DNA from: Candidatus Paracaedibacter acanthamoebae
Lineage (GTDB): Bacteria; Pseudomonadota; Alphaproteobacteria; Paracaedibacterales; Paracaedibacteraceae
Reading direction: 5' to 3'
Length of the DNA: 64,000 nucleotides
NCBI RefSeq assembly: GCF_000742835.1
Contig: NZ_CP008941.1
Location: 186,001 to 250,000, forward strand
The position numbers and the translations under genes were made by a program. Positions within the stretch are counted from its first letter, which is position 1; each line of letters starts with the position of its first letter. Positions 29,426 through 39,625 of this stretch are shown piece after piece. The notes beneath the pieces were generated by a model. That model saw only the letters and a list, made by a program, of their open reading frames with translations, searched no databases and was not told the origin of the DNA.

Positions 29426-30691
29426 TTATGCAGGAGCAATTTCAACGTTAAAAATTCCAATCTTCTCAAACTCAACTTGGGCTTCACAATTAATAGCGGA
29501 AGTCTTGGTCGAGGGGTCGGTTGGATTTAGGATGGTCCAGGTAACCCAAAAACTACAATCTTTAAAAGGTGGAAAAAGATTAAGAGGTTTATTCGGATCA
29601 GAGCCAACGCTTACAGTCAAAGAAGAAAGGGTGAAACTAGAGTTTCCAATTCCAATTGTGGCTATAAATCCTTGAAAATCAATTGCACTAAGAGCCGATT
29701 GTAAAGGGCTGGGAATTAAATCATCCCATTTGTTTCCTGCCATCAAGATAAAAACATGCTCTAAGGAGAGAGGTTTTGGTGATCTAACACCGAACATAAG
29801 AAAATTTTCAGTTTCTTTGAGACCAACAGAAAAATCCAAGGTTGTGGTTGCATCAACAATAAGATCCAACTCAAAGTAAAGTTCAGGCGTTACGTCCGCA
29901 GGGCAATCATTTTCACTATCTTCTGCAATCGGAATAAGCCTGACTCCAAACTTAGGATTACTAACAGTAAAAAGATCAAAAAGAAAAAATGTTGCATCTT
30001 TTGTGCTAAGAAGCGGGGAAGTTAATTGCAGATTTGGAAAATTCAAAGAGAAGCCTGGAATTCTATTCTTATTATCAATTTGCCCAAAGAAATGAGAATC
30101 ATTATTAAATTTTACACCCAGAAAATTTAAGAAATATACAATTGATTGAAAGATAGGGTCTGTAAGGTTTAACTCTGCATAAAAATTAAGCCCTTCCTGA
30201 AGGTCTTCAGTCACATGATTTTCCATTGGCCAAGCAGGTAATGTTGTAGTTGAAAATATAAAAGAAGGATTAGAAAAGGATTGATCTAGAATAGGGAAAA
30301 CTAAGAACTCAAAAAAGCTTGTTCCTAATGTCCAAGGAGTTCCATCAGTATTTGTCAGATCAGTTGTCTGTAAGACCATAGTCAGTGTCTGATTACTTAA
30401 GGTAAACTGAAGCGTTTTTACGAACATATTGGTAGAGAAAAAAGAAGTTTTTCCGGCCTTAATAATAAGAGGGGAAGAACCAGAAGGATCAATAACATCG
30501 CTTCTTGATAAATTCGTAATAGTTAGCAATGCACCAACGGGGACGCCCAAATAGTCTATAATATTTTGAAGAATGGTACCCACATTGTTGGCGTTAGAAC
30601 TTGTTAAAGTTTGTTGATCTAAAACAACGCTTCCCTCACCTGTAACAGGTAGTTGATTTCTAAGAGCTGTTGCAAGATCTAATAAGCTCAT
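29426..30691 (-). CDS. Unknown 421-residue beta-rich operon protein
   Basis: Not recognised. The protein begins MSLLDLATALRNQLPVTGEG and alternates short hydrophobic strands with loops. Segments such as LYFELDLIVDATTTLDFSVG and the repeated F-x-L-S-S-L-T-V strands resemble the N-terminal part of the DUF6603 protein encoded just downstream, so the two may be structural relatives. There is no signal peptide, membrane helix or catalytic motif. Eighteen bases separate it from the EEP gene and 17 from the DUF6603 gene. A role as a partner subunit of the large proteins is the best guess. Confidence 0.6.
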   Translation of the reverse strand: MSLLDLATALRNQLPVTGEGSVVLDQQTLTSSNANNVGTILQNIIDYLGVPVGALLTITNLSRSDVIDPSGSSPLIIKAGKTSFFSTNMFVKTLQFTLSNQTLTMVLQTTDLTNTDGTPWTLGTSFFEFLVFPILDQSFSNPSFIFSTTTLPAWPMENHVTEDLQEGLNFYAELNLTDPIFQSIVYFLNFLGVKFNNDSHFFGQIDNKNRIPGFSLNFPNLQLTSPLLSTKDATFFLFDLFTVSNPKFGVRLIPIAEDSENDCPADVTPELYFELDLIVDATTTLDFSVGLKETENFLMFGVRSPKPLSLEHVFILMAGNKWDDLIPSPLQSALSAIDFQGFIATIGIGNSSFTLSSLTVSVGSDPNKPLNLFPPFKDCSFWVTWTILNPTDPSTKTSAINCEAQVEFEKIGIFNVEIAPA

Positions 30692-30709
30692 TCTTTATTA
30701 TCTTTCTTT

Positions 30710-32020
30710 TTACACATCTATAATAACGCCCATGTGATCACTTGTTCTTCTAACAAAACCATAATTATTGACTTGTCGGAAAAGTGCATCTTTTTGCGTA
30801 GAATCTAAAAGGACGCCTTTCACTTTTTTAATAAAGATAGTTTTAATAGAATCTTGCATTCCAGGCGCATAAGTGTAGCCTTTTTTTGCTGCTTTTGCTG
30901 AAGGTAAAGCTGCAGCATAACCATAGGCAGGCAAACCACCTCCTGCCAGTGGTCCTGCTTTTTTTATATAAGCTCCAGCTATTTCATTAATGTCCATTTC
31001 TCCCTTAGCAGCTCCAGGAGTTTTATAGCGGATAAAGATCTGATCATAACTACTAGAGGCGTAATCATAATCTGGATAGTCTCCCCCTTTAATACTTGCA
31101 GTTTTAACAGCTTTTAAAGAGGTTTTAGCGTAGACGGTCTTTACCCCTGGCGGGGTTATTGGGGTTAAAAAGTTACCTGTAAAATTTCCACCAGGTGTGC
31201 TCTTTTTAGTACGCATAGCCTTTTTAGGAGCAACCATAAGGGGACCGTAAGCCTCAGCCCTCTTTGTATTATCATTAGCATCGACATTAAAATCTCCCCC
31301 CAGAACACAAACATCAACCGCCATTGGCGTGTTGAACGGCGGAGCAATAGAAGATGTCCCTATTAGGCTTATAGCCGCATTGACAGGAGAAGCCTGGGTA
31401 AAAGGGGCATGGAAAGCAATCACATCTATTGTTCTTTTCCCTCCTTTCAGTTCTTGGAACCGTGTTAACCAAGGTCGGCGCTCCCCAGCTGTTGGAAACT
31501 CGAGAATTTCTCCTTTTTTACCGGTCTTAATAAACTCCCATTGCCCCCCCCATTTCTTAACAGTCGTACCACCAGGTATTTTCCAGTGTGTAGCGCTATA
31601 ATCCTTCCAACCGCCTGGCGGTAGGGGAGATGTTGGATCTCTAGTGGTTGTTCCATCAAATTTCCAAGGTCCTTGAAACTGAACCGTATTCTTATTAAAG
31701 AATACAACAATCCCCTCTCTCCTTCCTCCCGCACCAGTAACAATAGGTGGAACTAGATCCCAAACAGGTGCTCCAGGAAGGGCATTTAATTGTTTTAGCA
31801 ATTGGAGAGCTCCTTGGTAAGCACTCCCTTTCCCCACCAACTCTCCTTGCTTTCCCCCTTTTCCACATGGTAATTCAATTAATGCAAAAATATCTGGAGT
31901 ATTCTTTTTAAATACATTTAAAATATTGTTTAATGCTGCAGCAGAAGCAGCCACATTTTTTGGGTCGTTAATCCGCTTCATTGTAAATTTCAGTAGATTC
32001 CAGAATACAATTCTAGTCAT
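30710..32020 (-). CDS. Endonuclease/exonuclease/phosphatase (EEP, DNase I-like) enzyme
   Basis: 436 residues with the full set of EEP catalytic motifs in order: IVFWNLLKF (metal-site Asn8), FALIELP (Glu49), IAFHAPF (His), GGDFNVDAND (Asp-x-Asn), YDQIFIRY (Asp) and a C-terminal TSDHMGVIID (Asp-His). The family includes DNase I, CdtB toxins, sphingomyelinases and inositol phosphatases, all Mg-dependent phosphodiesterases or phosphatases. Long Gly/Lys-rich inserts between motifs (for example around 120-170 and 290-390) are unusual, so the substrate is not predictable. There is no signal peptide. It is the second gene of the operon, 18 bp from each neighbour. It is the only obvious catalyst in the operon and thus a candidate effector. 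Confidence 0.82.
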   Translation of the reverse strand: MTRIVFWNLLKFTMKRINDPKNVAASAAALNNILNVFKKNTPDIFALIELPCGKGGKQGELVGKGSAYQGALQLLKQLNALPGAPVWDLVPPIVTGAGGRREGIVVFFNKNTVQFQGPWKFDGTTTRDPTSPLPPGGWKDYSATHWKIPGGTTVKKWGGQWEFIKTGKKGEILEFPTAGERRPWLTRFQELKGGKRTIDVIAFHAPFTQASPVNAAISLIGTSSIAPPFNTPMAVDVCVLGGDFNVDANDNTKRAEAYGPLMVAPKKAMRTKKSTPGGNFTGNFLTPITPPGVKTVYAKTSLKAVKTASIKGGDYPDYDYASSSYDQIFIRYKTPGAAKGEMDINEIAGAYIKKAGPLAGGGLPAYGYAAALPSAKAAKKGYTYAPGMQDSIKTIFIKKVKGVLLDSTQKDALFRQVNNYGFVRRTSDHMGVIIDV

Positions 32021-32038
32021 AACGGTTTATTCCTTTCC

Positions 32039-32566
32039 TCAGCAACCTACAGGTTTGTCTTTGATAAGTTCAGGGTTAACTTTAAAGGTTGGTTGTATGC
32101 GAATTGCCCTTATCATTTCTTGAGTTTCTTGGAAAGTAGGAGCAGAAATTACCCTATCATTTTCGAATTCTATTTCTTGAACCCACCGCTCAAAACGTTT
32201 TAAGTCCAATCGACATATATCGGGAGCATCTTCAGTAACGAAGTTCCTTTTATACCAACAACCATGAGGGTTAAAATGCACACACGTTAAAGGCTTTTTG
32301 GGTGTATTATGGACGCCACAAAGACAACTATCGGTATCAAATAATTGACAAGTCGCCCATTTAACCAAGGAAAATTCCCCAGTTATAGAAATAGTTATCT
32401 CAGTGTTAGGAAAAAGAAGAGAAAAACGCATATGATCTAAGTTCATTAAGGTTTGAGGAGGCAAACAAGGTAATATCTGCATACGACAACAAGGAGCCGG
32501 ACACCCTTCACAAGGATTACTTTTTGTTAAGTCATCAAATGTTTTTCCAAGAGTAGAAGAAGCCAT
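32039..32566 (-). CDS. Cysteine-cluster protein (YkgJ/CxxCxxxCC-like)
   Basis: 175 residues. The N-terminal half carries NPCEGCPAPCCRMQILPC, a C-x-x-C-x-x-x-C-C cluster typical of YkgJ-type putative metal- or zinc-binding proteins. A second group follows (CQLFDTDSCLCGVHNTPKKP then LTCVHFNPHGCWYKRN). These are known only as predicted metal-chelating proteins. It is the first gene of the seven-gene operon, 18 bp before the EEP gene. It may mature or supply metal to the EEP enzyme, but that is speculation. The start ATG is followed by a short Ser/Thr-rich leader and there is no export signal. Confidence 0.75.
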   Translation of the reverse strand: MASSTLGKTFDDLTKSNPCEGCPAPCCRMQILPCLPPQTLMNLDHMRFSLLFPNTEITISITGEFSLVKWATCQLFDTDSCLCGVHNTPKKPLTCVHFNPHGCWYKRNFVTEDAPDICRLDLKRFERWVQEIEFENDRVISAPTFQETQEMIRAIRIQPTFKVNPELIKDKPVGC

Positions 32567-33099
32567 TATTATATCCCTTCAATTTGAAAATTTTCAATAG
32601 AGCCGCCCATTTTTATCTATGAGAGTTTATTTTGCTGAAATATTAGTTACAAGGACTTGGATAACAAATCAAATCTCCCTCTCTACCGCTTGCAAGAATC
32701 AATCGGTCTTGGGAAGTTGGGGTATTAATAGAGTCGTTTAAGCTGATTCACCCAACTTGAGATTTTTCTTGCCCACCATAAGCTTTTTCCTTTAAGAGGA
32801 TAAAAAGTAAATATTGATTTTTTCTCATGTTTATTATTTGTGTAAGATAAATTTGAATTATATATTCTCAACTTCCCTCCATCTTATATTTTAACTTTGT
32901 TTGATTATAATAACTAATTAATGAAAATATAAATGTATGATTTAGCGCCAGATACGTAAATCTTAATCAAAAAATAACATGTATTAAGGTATCGCCAAAT
33001 TACTAATAAAGGTTAGATTTATAGATTCTGGTGCAAATTTAAAATCAGAGTGAGCTAAGGCTGCTGCAAGGGGAAATAACGTGGACGCAATTTAGGCAT
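32567..33099 (-). other. Leader region of the unknown operon
   Basis: About 530 bases with no supportable gene. The sequence is strongly AT-rich from 32800 on and must contain the promoter for the minus-strand operon starting at 32566. I see AT-rich boxes but none that I would call with confidence. No riboswitch-like structure was recognised. Confidence 0.4.
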
Positions 33100-33369
33100 A
33101 ACCTTTGAAAAGACGGTTGAAAAATTAAATCTGATCTTGAAACTTTCCGTCAAATAGATCGTCTGCTCTTCGACCATCCTAGCCATAGCCTCAATTCCTT
33201 TGAGACTTCGATTAGCTGTCTTATAGGTAAAGGACTGGAATCCTACCATTGAATTATCAAGGCGTTTGCCAAAATCCCTGATAGCAAGAGCAGAATAAAT
33301 GTTATTGATTATATTTATAAGCTTTTTATAGAAAATATAATTGGACTTGACCATTATAAAATTATGCAA
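33100..33369 (-). pseudogene. IS6-family transposase C-terminal fragment
   Basis: The minus strand encodes MVGFQSFTYKTANRSLKGIE and AMARMVEEQTIYLTE, followed by degraded sequence. This is the same C-terminal signature as at 16.3 kb. The catalytic residues are lost. The region 33370-33589 to its right holds nothing recognisable. Confidence 0.65.
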
Positions 33370-33589
33370 TTTATTGGCTTAATAATTGAAAATTCAAAAG
33401 TAGGTGAATATTGCTGTCGACCGCTAAAATACCACTCATAGATGCTAACCCCTCAAAGTTATTGACTCCCTGTGGCATCCATTTAATTGACTCCATTTGA
33501 AAAGGTTAAATAAGCAAATTTGCCAGTATTATTGACCCTCTTGGAAAAAGAGTGTTATTTTCTAAGATAAGAACACTGATGGAAAGGCC

Positions 33590-33746
33590 TTAAATAGAAC
33601 TGCGCCCTCCCGGCAGATGCCGATACAGCGTCGAAGGAGCAACAGCTAGCCTTTTAGCCACTTCTTCCACGGTAATATTGTCATCTTTCAGCAAAGCTTT
33701 AGCGACAATAAGATCTTCAGCTTTAAGAGAAGGTGGCCGGGCCCCC
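33590..33746 (-). pseudogene. Serine recombinase C-terminal fragment
   Basis: The minus-strand frame ends at TAA 33592-33590 and encodes ARPPSLKAEDLIVAKALLKD, then EEVAKRLAVAPSTLYRHLPG. This is the DNA-binding helix-turn-helix of a Tn3-type resolvase. The tail matches the scrap at 8.55-8.77 kb, so both probably come from one transposon family. The catalytic domain is missing. Confidence 0.75.
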
Positions 33747-33801
33747 GGGTCTGTTGCATTCAGAAACTAACTATATAGAAATCCTATCTATTATCTAAAA
33801 T

Positions 33802-34635
33802 GGTACTGTCGCATCTGTTTGAGGAGAGTATAATTGTGAGTAAGACGGCCTGATTTTGGACACCCTAAGCCATTAGGTTGGCAAAATTAAGAAATGCAGA
33901 TTGAGAAGCTGTTTGTCCAATTATTTGCCCTTTTTGTATCATACGAATATTTTCGATTCCTGAAATAGTCTGTTTGGCTGAATAGAAGTTTTTAAACCCA
34001 AGAGTTGGCCTTGTTCGTTTCTTGATAAATCGATGATCCTGCTCAACAATATTGTTGAGATATTTGATTTGTCGTATCTCAATTTCATCGCCTTTTGAGA
34101 CATTCTTATTAAAATAATCAAGGGCTGCTTTGTTGCTACAACTCTTGTCAACTGTCACTTTGTCAGGCTTTCCATTCTGCTTGAAAGCCTTTCTGAAAAA
34201 GGCCTTTGCAGCATCAGCATCTCTTTTGGCTCGCAGTAGAAAGTCAATAGTATTTCCTTGACTATCGACGGACCGATAAAGGTAAACCCATTTCCCGTTC
34301 AACTTGATATAAGTCTCGTCCATGCGCCAGCTCCCCCTAACTGGTTTTTTGCGCTGACGAACACGCTTATCAATTAGATACACAAACCGACGCACCCATC
34401 TCTGTAACGTCGAATGGTCGATAATGGCCCCTCTGATCATCATCATTTCTTCCAAGTCTCTGTAGCTTAGAGAAAATCGACATTTCATATACACAAAAAG
34501 CATGATAACTGAGGGAGAAGAACAAAATCCTTTAAAATGGGGAAGAAGACGGGGACATATGGTGAGCATCTAAACAGACTGTTTTCTAAACCTTTACACC
34601 TTAATCTCTCAATTTTCAACAAATGCGACAGTACC
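33802..34635 (-). mobile_element. IS6-family element, copy 2 (834 bp)
   Basis: Same ends as copy 1 (GGTACTGTCGCAT at 33802 and ATGCGACAGTACC ending at 34635). The same orientation as copy 1 makes the pair direct repeats around 24 kb. It has cut an IS5 copy whose N-terminal piece lies immediately to the right. The flanking octamers (TCTAAAAT and CATTTAAA) do not match. Confidence 0.92.
33865..34569 (-). CDS. IS6-family transposase, second identical copy
   Basis: 234 residues, identical to the protein at 8906-9610, with the same intact D-D-E residues. It is presumably active. Identity to the other copies makes this site a hotspot for homologous recombination and for assembly collapse. Confidence 0.93.
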   Translation of the reverse strand: MLTICPRLLPHFKGFCSSPSVIMLFVYMKCRFSLSYRDLEEMMMIRGAIIDHSTLQRWVRRFVYLIDKRVRQRKKPVRGSWRMDETYIKLNGKWVYLYRSVDSQGNTIDFLLRAKRDADAAKAFFRKAFKQNGKPDKVTVDKSCSNKAALDYFNKNVSKGDEIEIRQIKYLNNIVEQDHRFIKKRTRPTLGFKNFYSAKQTISGIENIRMIQKGQIIGQTASQSAFLNFANLMA

Positions 34636-34639
34636 CATT

Positions 34640-35005
34640 TAAAGAAGGTAAAGGGAAACAAGATAAGGCTTGTGCTGCTCTTTTTGATAAACGGCTGAAT
34701 TCTGGTACAGGCAATATCTTTCCTGAAAGAGTAAATAACGATTCAATAAAACCTATCACTTGTCTTAAAGCTAACTTGAATAAATGACGGAAAGTTAGGA
34801 GGAGATTTATACAAGTCTGAGAGTAAACTAAAGGCCGGCCCCGTTTTCGTTCTTCTGCTGAAGGAGCTAACCAGCTTTCCTCAAGATCTTCACTTAACCA
34901 AACTGTTAAAGATCCTCTTTGCTTCAAAGCCTTATTATACTCACGCCAGTTTGTTACTTTATAAGAAATCTTCTTGGTTGAAAATTTACTAATCTGCTTC
35001 TTCAT
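34640..35005 (-). pseudogene. IS5-family transposase, N-terminal fragment
   Basis: Encodes ISYKVTNWREYNKALKQRGS, then RGRPLVYSQTCINLLLTFRH and LFTLSGKILPVPEFSRLSKR. This is the N-terminal 120 residues of an IS5 transposase related to the intact one at 7.5 kb but not identical. It is cut at 34635 by the IS6 copy, and the last residues of the open frame come from the IS6 end. The catalytic aspartates are absent. Confidence 0.8.
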
Positions 35006-35183
35006 AAACTCAATCTACCAAATCTATTGCAGCCTATCTCCTATTTATCAGTTCATGGGTATTTTGGCAACAAAGTGATAATAATGCTCTTAATGGATTT
35101 TTGTCGGGGAAATAGCACCTAGAATGAGATGAATATGTAAGTTAATTACTTAAAATTTTAAGATGCAACAGACCCGAAAATAC

Positions 35184-35322
35184 AATGTATCGCTATAAAA
35201 AAATCATCGGCCGGAAACTCAATGCAAGATTATGGAGTAACCAAGAGGCTGAATTGCACCTTGGATGCTTCATCTTAAATACTTTTAGCAAACTTGGCAT
35301 GCCTAAATCTGCTAAAATGTAA
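35184..35322 (+). pseudogene. IS5-family transposase, C-terminal fragment
   Basis: Encodes ENTMYRYKKIIGRKLNARLW then SNQEAELHLGCFILNTFSKL and a normal stop. It is almost the same as the C-terminus of the transposase at 7506-8474. The usual IS5 terminal sequence (TTACACAACAACG) follows near 35370. It lies in the opposite orientation to the N-terminal fragment, so the two do not come from one simple split. Confidence 0.75.
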
Positions 35323-35642
35323 CAATTTTGGGGGAAAGGGGGAGGTTTATCCTCTATCCATATTTACACAACAACGTCATATTAACCCGCAAGACTAACT
35401 TAAAGATTGGATCATATATTGGGGGCTTGACCCAATCGTTTTGAACTCCCGGCAAAGCCTCTTTTTAACTCACATAGTGAAAGTAAAAGCTACTGCAACC
35501 GTTATTAGACCTACTGGTAAGCAAAAATGTCGCGGCTGGAAACCGCAGAAACCAAGGAAGAAAAAAGAGAGAAAAAGACTTGCGCAGCAGGTCTATTATT
35601 ATTATCTATTATAATGATACCAAAGTTAAATGAGGTGGCTTT
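35323..35642. other. Intergenic region before the C-A-PCP-TE gene
   Basis: The first 55 bases are the end of the IS5 fragment. The rest contains a short Lys/Arg-rich open stretch on the plus strand (KCRGWKPQKPRKKKERKRLA) that looks like the tail of a lost transposase or DNA-binding protein. A clear GAGGTGG ribosome site precedes the NRPS ATG at 35643. No promoter could be picked reliably. Confidence 0.4.
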
Positions 35643-38600
35643 ATGACAGAAACTGTCCAGTTACTCCCTTCTTTAGGACAAGAGCGTCTTTTGTTTTTAC
35701 AGGAATTAACACCTAATGATACTGCCTACAATATTGGTATAGCTCTTTCATTTGAAGGACCTTTGGATAAGAGAGCTTTATTCTATGCATGCAAAACTCT
35801 TATGCGCTATCATGATTCTTTAAGAATGACATTTTCACAGCTTGATGGGAAACCAATTGCTACAATATCTCCAGATGTTAATATCGATATCAATCAGATT
35901 GATTGTTCAAAGGTTTCAATTGGTAAAGGGTTAAAGGAAATTTATGAAAAATTTTTCAAACAAGAAATTAGTAAAGTTTTTAATTTGGAAAAAGGGCCAT
36001 TAATTCGCCATACATTATTATGCTTTAATCCCAATCTTCATATTTTGATTATGAGTTGTCATCATATTATTTTTGATGGTTGGTCAATGATGGTATATTT
36101 GAAAGAGTTGGCAGCTAATTATCAGGCATTAATTCGTCATCAATCATTATCATTGACGCCTGTTACTCACTTTTATAGGGATTTTATTGTTGAACAAAGA
36201 GCAAGGATGCAAGGCGTAGTTCAAGAAGAGTTATTAGAATATTGGAAACATCAACTGGCTTATTTAGAGCCGCTAATCTTACCGACAGACAAACCCAGAA
36301 CCCGAGAATCTCCTAATATAAAAAAGTATGATTTTAATTTTTCAACTGAATTCTCTCAAACACTGAGGCAACTTAGCCAAGAAAAAGGAGTTACCTTATA
36401 TACAATCTTATTTTCTGCATTTTGTTCATTTCTTTTTCGCCATTCTGGACAAGAAGACTTTTCAATAGGGGTTCCTATGCACGGGCGAAATAAAGGTAAT
36501 CTTGAAGATGTTATTGGATTTTTTATCAATACCCTACCCATCCGAGTCAATTTAGCAAGTAATAAAAGATTTGCAACGCTTGTTGAAGAAGTCAAAGTTA
36601 CTATGAGAGGTGCATTAATGCATCAAGAAGTACCTTTGTCGCATTTAATAACAGAATTAAAGTTATCCCGGGATATTAATCGAGATCCTTTGTTTCCGGT
36701 AATGTTTACAATGGAAAATTTTCAACCTCCTTCTCTTGATTTTAATAATTTGAATGTAAAAATGGTAGGCATTGAAGCAGGTGGAATACCTTGTGCTATA
36801 TCGCTGGAAGTTCACACTTATTTAGAGGATTTTCTTGGCGTATTTAAATACGATGCTAACCTCTTTAAGAAGTCTACTATACACCGTATGGTGGGACATT
36901 GGTTAGAATTATTAAAGGGCATAAGCCAAAACTATGATCAGGCGATAAGTCAATTGCCTTTGCTAACTGCTTTAGAGCGTAAACAGCTTCTCATAGATTG
37001 GAACAAAACAGAAAAAAATACCCCAAAGACAAAACGATTCATCAGTTGTTTGAAGAGCAAGTCCTAAAAACACCAAATAATATAGCAGTAATTTTTGAAG
37101 AGCAAGAACTTACCTACCAAGAGCTTAATACAAAAGCTAATCAGCTTGCTCATTACTTGAGAGAACAAGGAGTTAAGCCCGATACGTTGGTGGCAATCGC
37201 TTGTGAGCGGTCGTTAGAGATGATCATCGGTATTCTAGCGATCTTAAAAGCAGGTGGGGCTTATGTCCCGATCGATCCCTCATATCCTCAAGACCGTATC
37301 CAGTTTATGTTAGAGGACACCAGAGCTTCATTGATTCTTACACAACAAGATATTCTTAAGAGATTACCAAGAACAGAAGCTGAAGTGTTTTCGATAGACA
37401 CGAATCAAGAAAAGCTCACGAATTATCCAACATCAAATCCATCTTATATCACCCAACCTCATCATCTAGCCTATGTCATCTATACATCTGGGTCTACAGG
37501 AACACCCAAGGGCGTATTAAGCATTCATCAGGGACTGGTAAATCATCTTTTATGGATGAAAGATTATTGCAAATTAATAGAAAACGACTCCATTTTACAA
37601 AAGACCCCTTATACATTTGATGTTTCTGTATGGGAGTTTTTACTTCCTCTGATAGGGGGAGCTCAGCTTGTATTTGCAAAGCCAGAAGGCCACAAAGACC
37701 CCGCTTATTTAAAAGAAACCATAAATTTTTATAAAATTACCTTAATGCATTTCGTTCCCTCCATGCTAGGTGCGTTTTTATATACTCAAAAAGGTGCAGC
37801 ATGCCCAAGTCTTAAACGTGTGATCGTTGGTGGAGAAGCGCTTTCTCCATCACTTAGAGAAAAGTTTTTTGAAGGATTCTCCCACGTAGAATTGCACAAC
37901 TTATATGGTCCTACAGAAGCTTCAATTGATGTGACATATTGGGATTGTGCATGTGAGAATACATTAGGTATAGTTCCCATTGGGAAGCCTATTTGGAATA
38001 CATCTATATATATTCTTGATGAATCGATTCAACCTGTCCCGAATGGTGTTGTTGGAGAACTTTACATCGGGGGAGATGGGTTGGCGAGAGGCTATTTGAA
38101 TAGGCCTGAATTAACGGCAGAGAGATTTATCAAGAACCCGTTTGTAAGTGAAGAGGAGAAAGCACAAGGTAAGAACCTAAGATTATACCGTACAGGAGAT
38201 TTAGCACGCTGGTTACCTGATGGTAATTTAGAATATATAGGTCGTATTGATCATCAAGTAAAGATCAGAGGCTTCCGCATTGAATGTGGAGAGATTGAGC
38301 AAACGTTGCTAATGCACCCTGCTATTACTCAGGCGGTAGTGATTGCTGATGAATCAGAGACAGGTAAACAGTTAGTTGCATACTTTGTTGCTGAGAAGGG
38401 ATCTGACCTTTCTCAGGAAGATCTCATTCATCACCTAAGTAAGACGTTGCCAGATTATATGGTACCGAGTGTGTTTATGCCGTTAGCAAGCATGCCATTA
38501 ACCAGTAATGGTAAATTAGACCGTAAGGCCTTACCCAAACCTGAATTTACCGTAAGTAATAATTATACTGCTCCAAGGAATGAGGTAGAACATCAAATAC

Positions 38601-39625
38601 GTCAGATTTGGGCTGAAATGTTAGGTTTACATGTAGATAGGATAGGTATTGCTGATGACTTTTTTATATTAGGAGGTAACAGTATTCTAGCCATAAAATT
38701 AGTTAGCAAACTGAATAATTATTATAAATCTCACTTAAAAGTTGCCGATATATTTGTATATAAAAATATCGAATTACTATCCTCAAGAATCGCTCAAACT
38801 AAAGATAGTTATCAAACTGTTGTTAAATTGAACAATACCTATGATAAGCCCAATATGTTTATGGTACATCCAGGGGGAGGAGGATGTGAGCAATATACTT
38901 CTTTAGCTGATCTACTAACCGATAATTTTAGTTGCTACGGAATAGATCCCTATAATATATATCATGAAAATAAAATAGATAATATAAATGAATTAGCCAA
39001 ATATTATTTATACTACATTGATGAAATAATGAATCAAACACAACAAGAAGTATACCATTTGCTTGGATGGTCATTAGGAGGGAAAATAGCATTAGAGATC
39101 GCATATATTTTAGAACAAAGAGACTGCACTAAAATTAAAGTTTATTTATTAGATACGTTCTTAAATGATAATAATATGGTATCTTTAATGGGTAATATAG
39201 ATCTTAATAAAAGAAAATCTCTCTATAGAGATTACTTGGCATCACTAGGATATGAGAAATCGTATATAGAAAAAGCTAAAATGAATTATGAGATAGAATA
39301 TCGTATGATGAATAAACAAAAAGTATCCTCAACATTGAGAAATACTCAAGTCTTATTATACAAAGCAATGCTTCAAGGTATAAAGAGCGATATAGATATT
39401 GAGGCGGTAAAAAAATACCAAGAATATTTATTAACACTTGAATATAATAACATAGATAAAATTCTTATAGATCAGCCGAACCTAACACTTATTAAAGTAA
39501 ATGCTCATCATGAGAACATATTAAAACAAGAAGAATTAATAGCTTCTAAAATTATAGAGGCGGTCCATAGTGGCTACTCGCGTCGGAAAGATAGATATGT
39601 TACAAACTCGGCTGTAGCATGTTGA
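35643..39625 (+). CDS. NRPS termination protein C-A-PCP-TE, predicted serine-activating, one-base frameshift
   Basis: Two frames belong to one gene of 1,327 residues. 35643-37067 holds a condensation domain with [11 protein letters not shown] (H-H-x-x-x-D-G) at about 139-149. The frame breaks at A7 (37012-37018). One extra A gives [16 protein letters not shown], the standard C-to-A junction, leading into the frame 36998-39625. The adenylation domain has [27 protein letters not shown] and NGKLDRKA. My manual pocket reading is D-V-W-H-I-G-L-I-D-K, very close to the serine code (DVWHxSLIDK/DVWHFSLVDK). The PCP has [10 protein letters not shown], and the thioesterase has GWSLGGK (G-x-S-x-G). The layout equals that of EntF-type enzymes. 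It would add serine, then release the product by hydrolysis or cyclisation. Strong ribosome site GAGGTGG. Confidence 0.85.

Noticed and set aside
18159-32566. Contractile injection system or prophage tail operon
   Set aside because: No sheath, tube, baseplate, spike or AAA+ ATPase protein is recognisable, and gene sizes and order do not match tail modules.
35643-39625. Enterobactin-type siderophore synthetase
   Set aside because: Domain order and serine code fit EntF, but no dihydroxybenzoate, EntB/E or ferric-siderophore uptake genes are in the window, and the neighbours are PKS genes.
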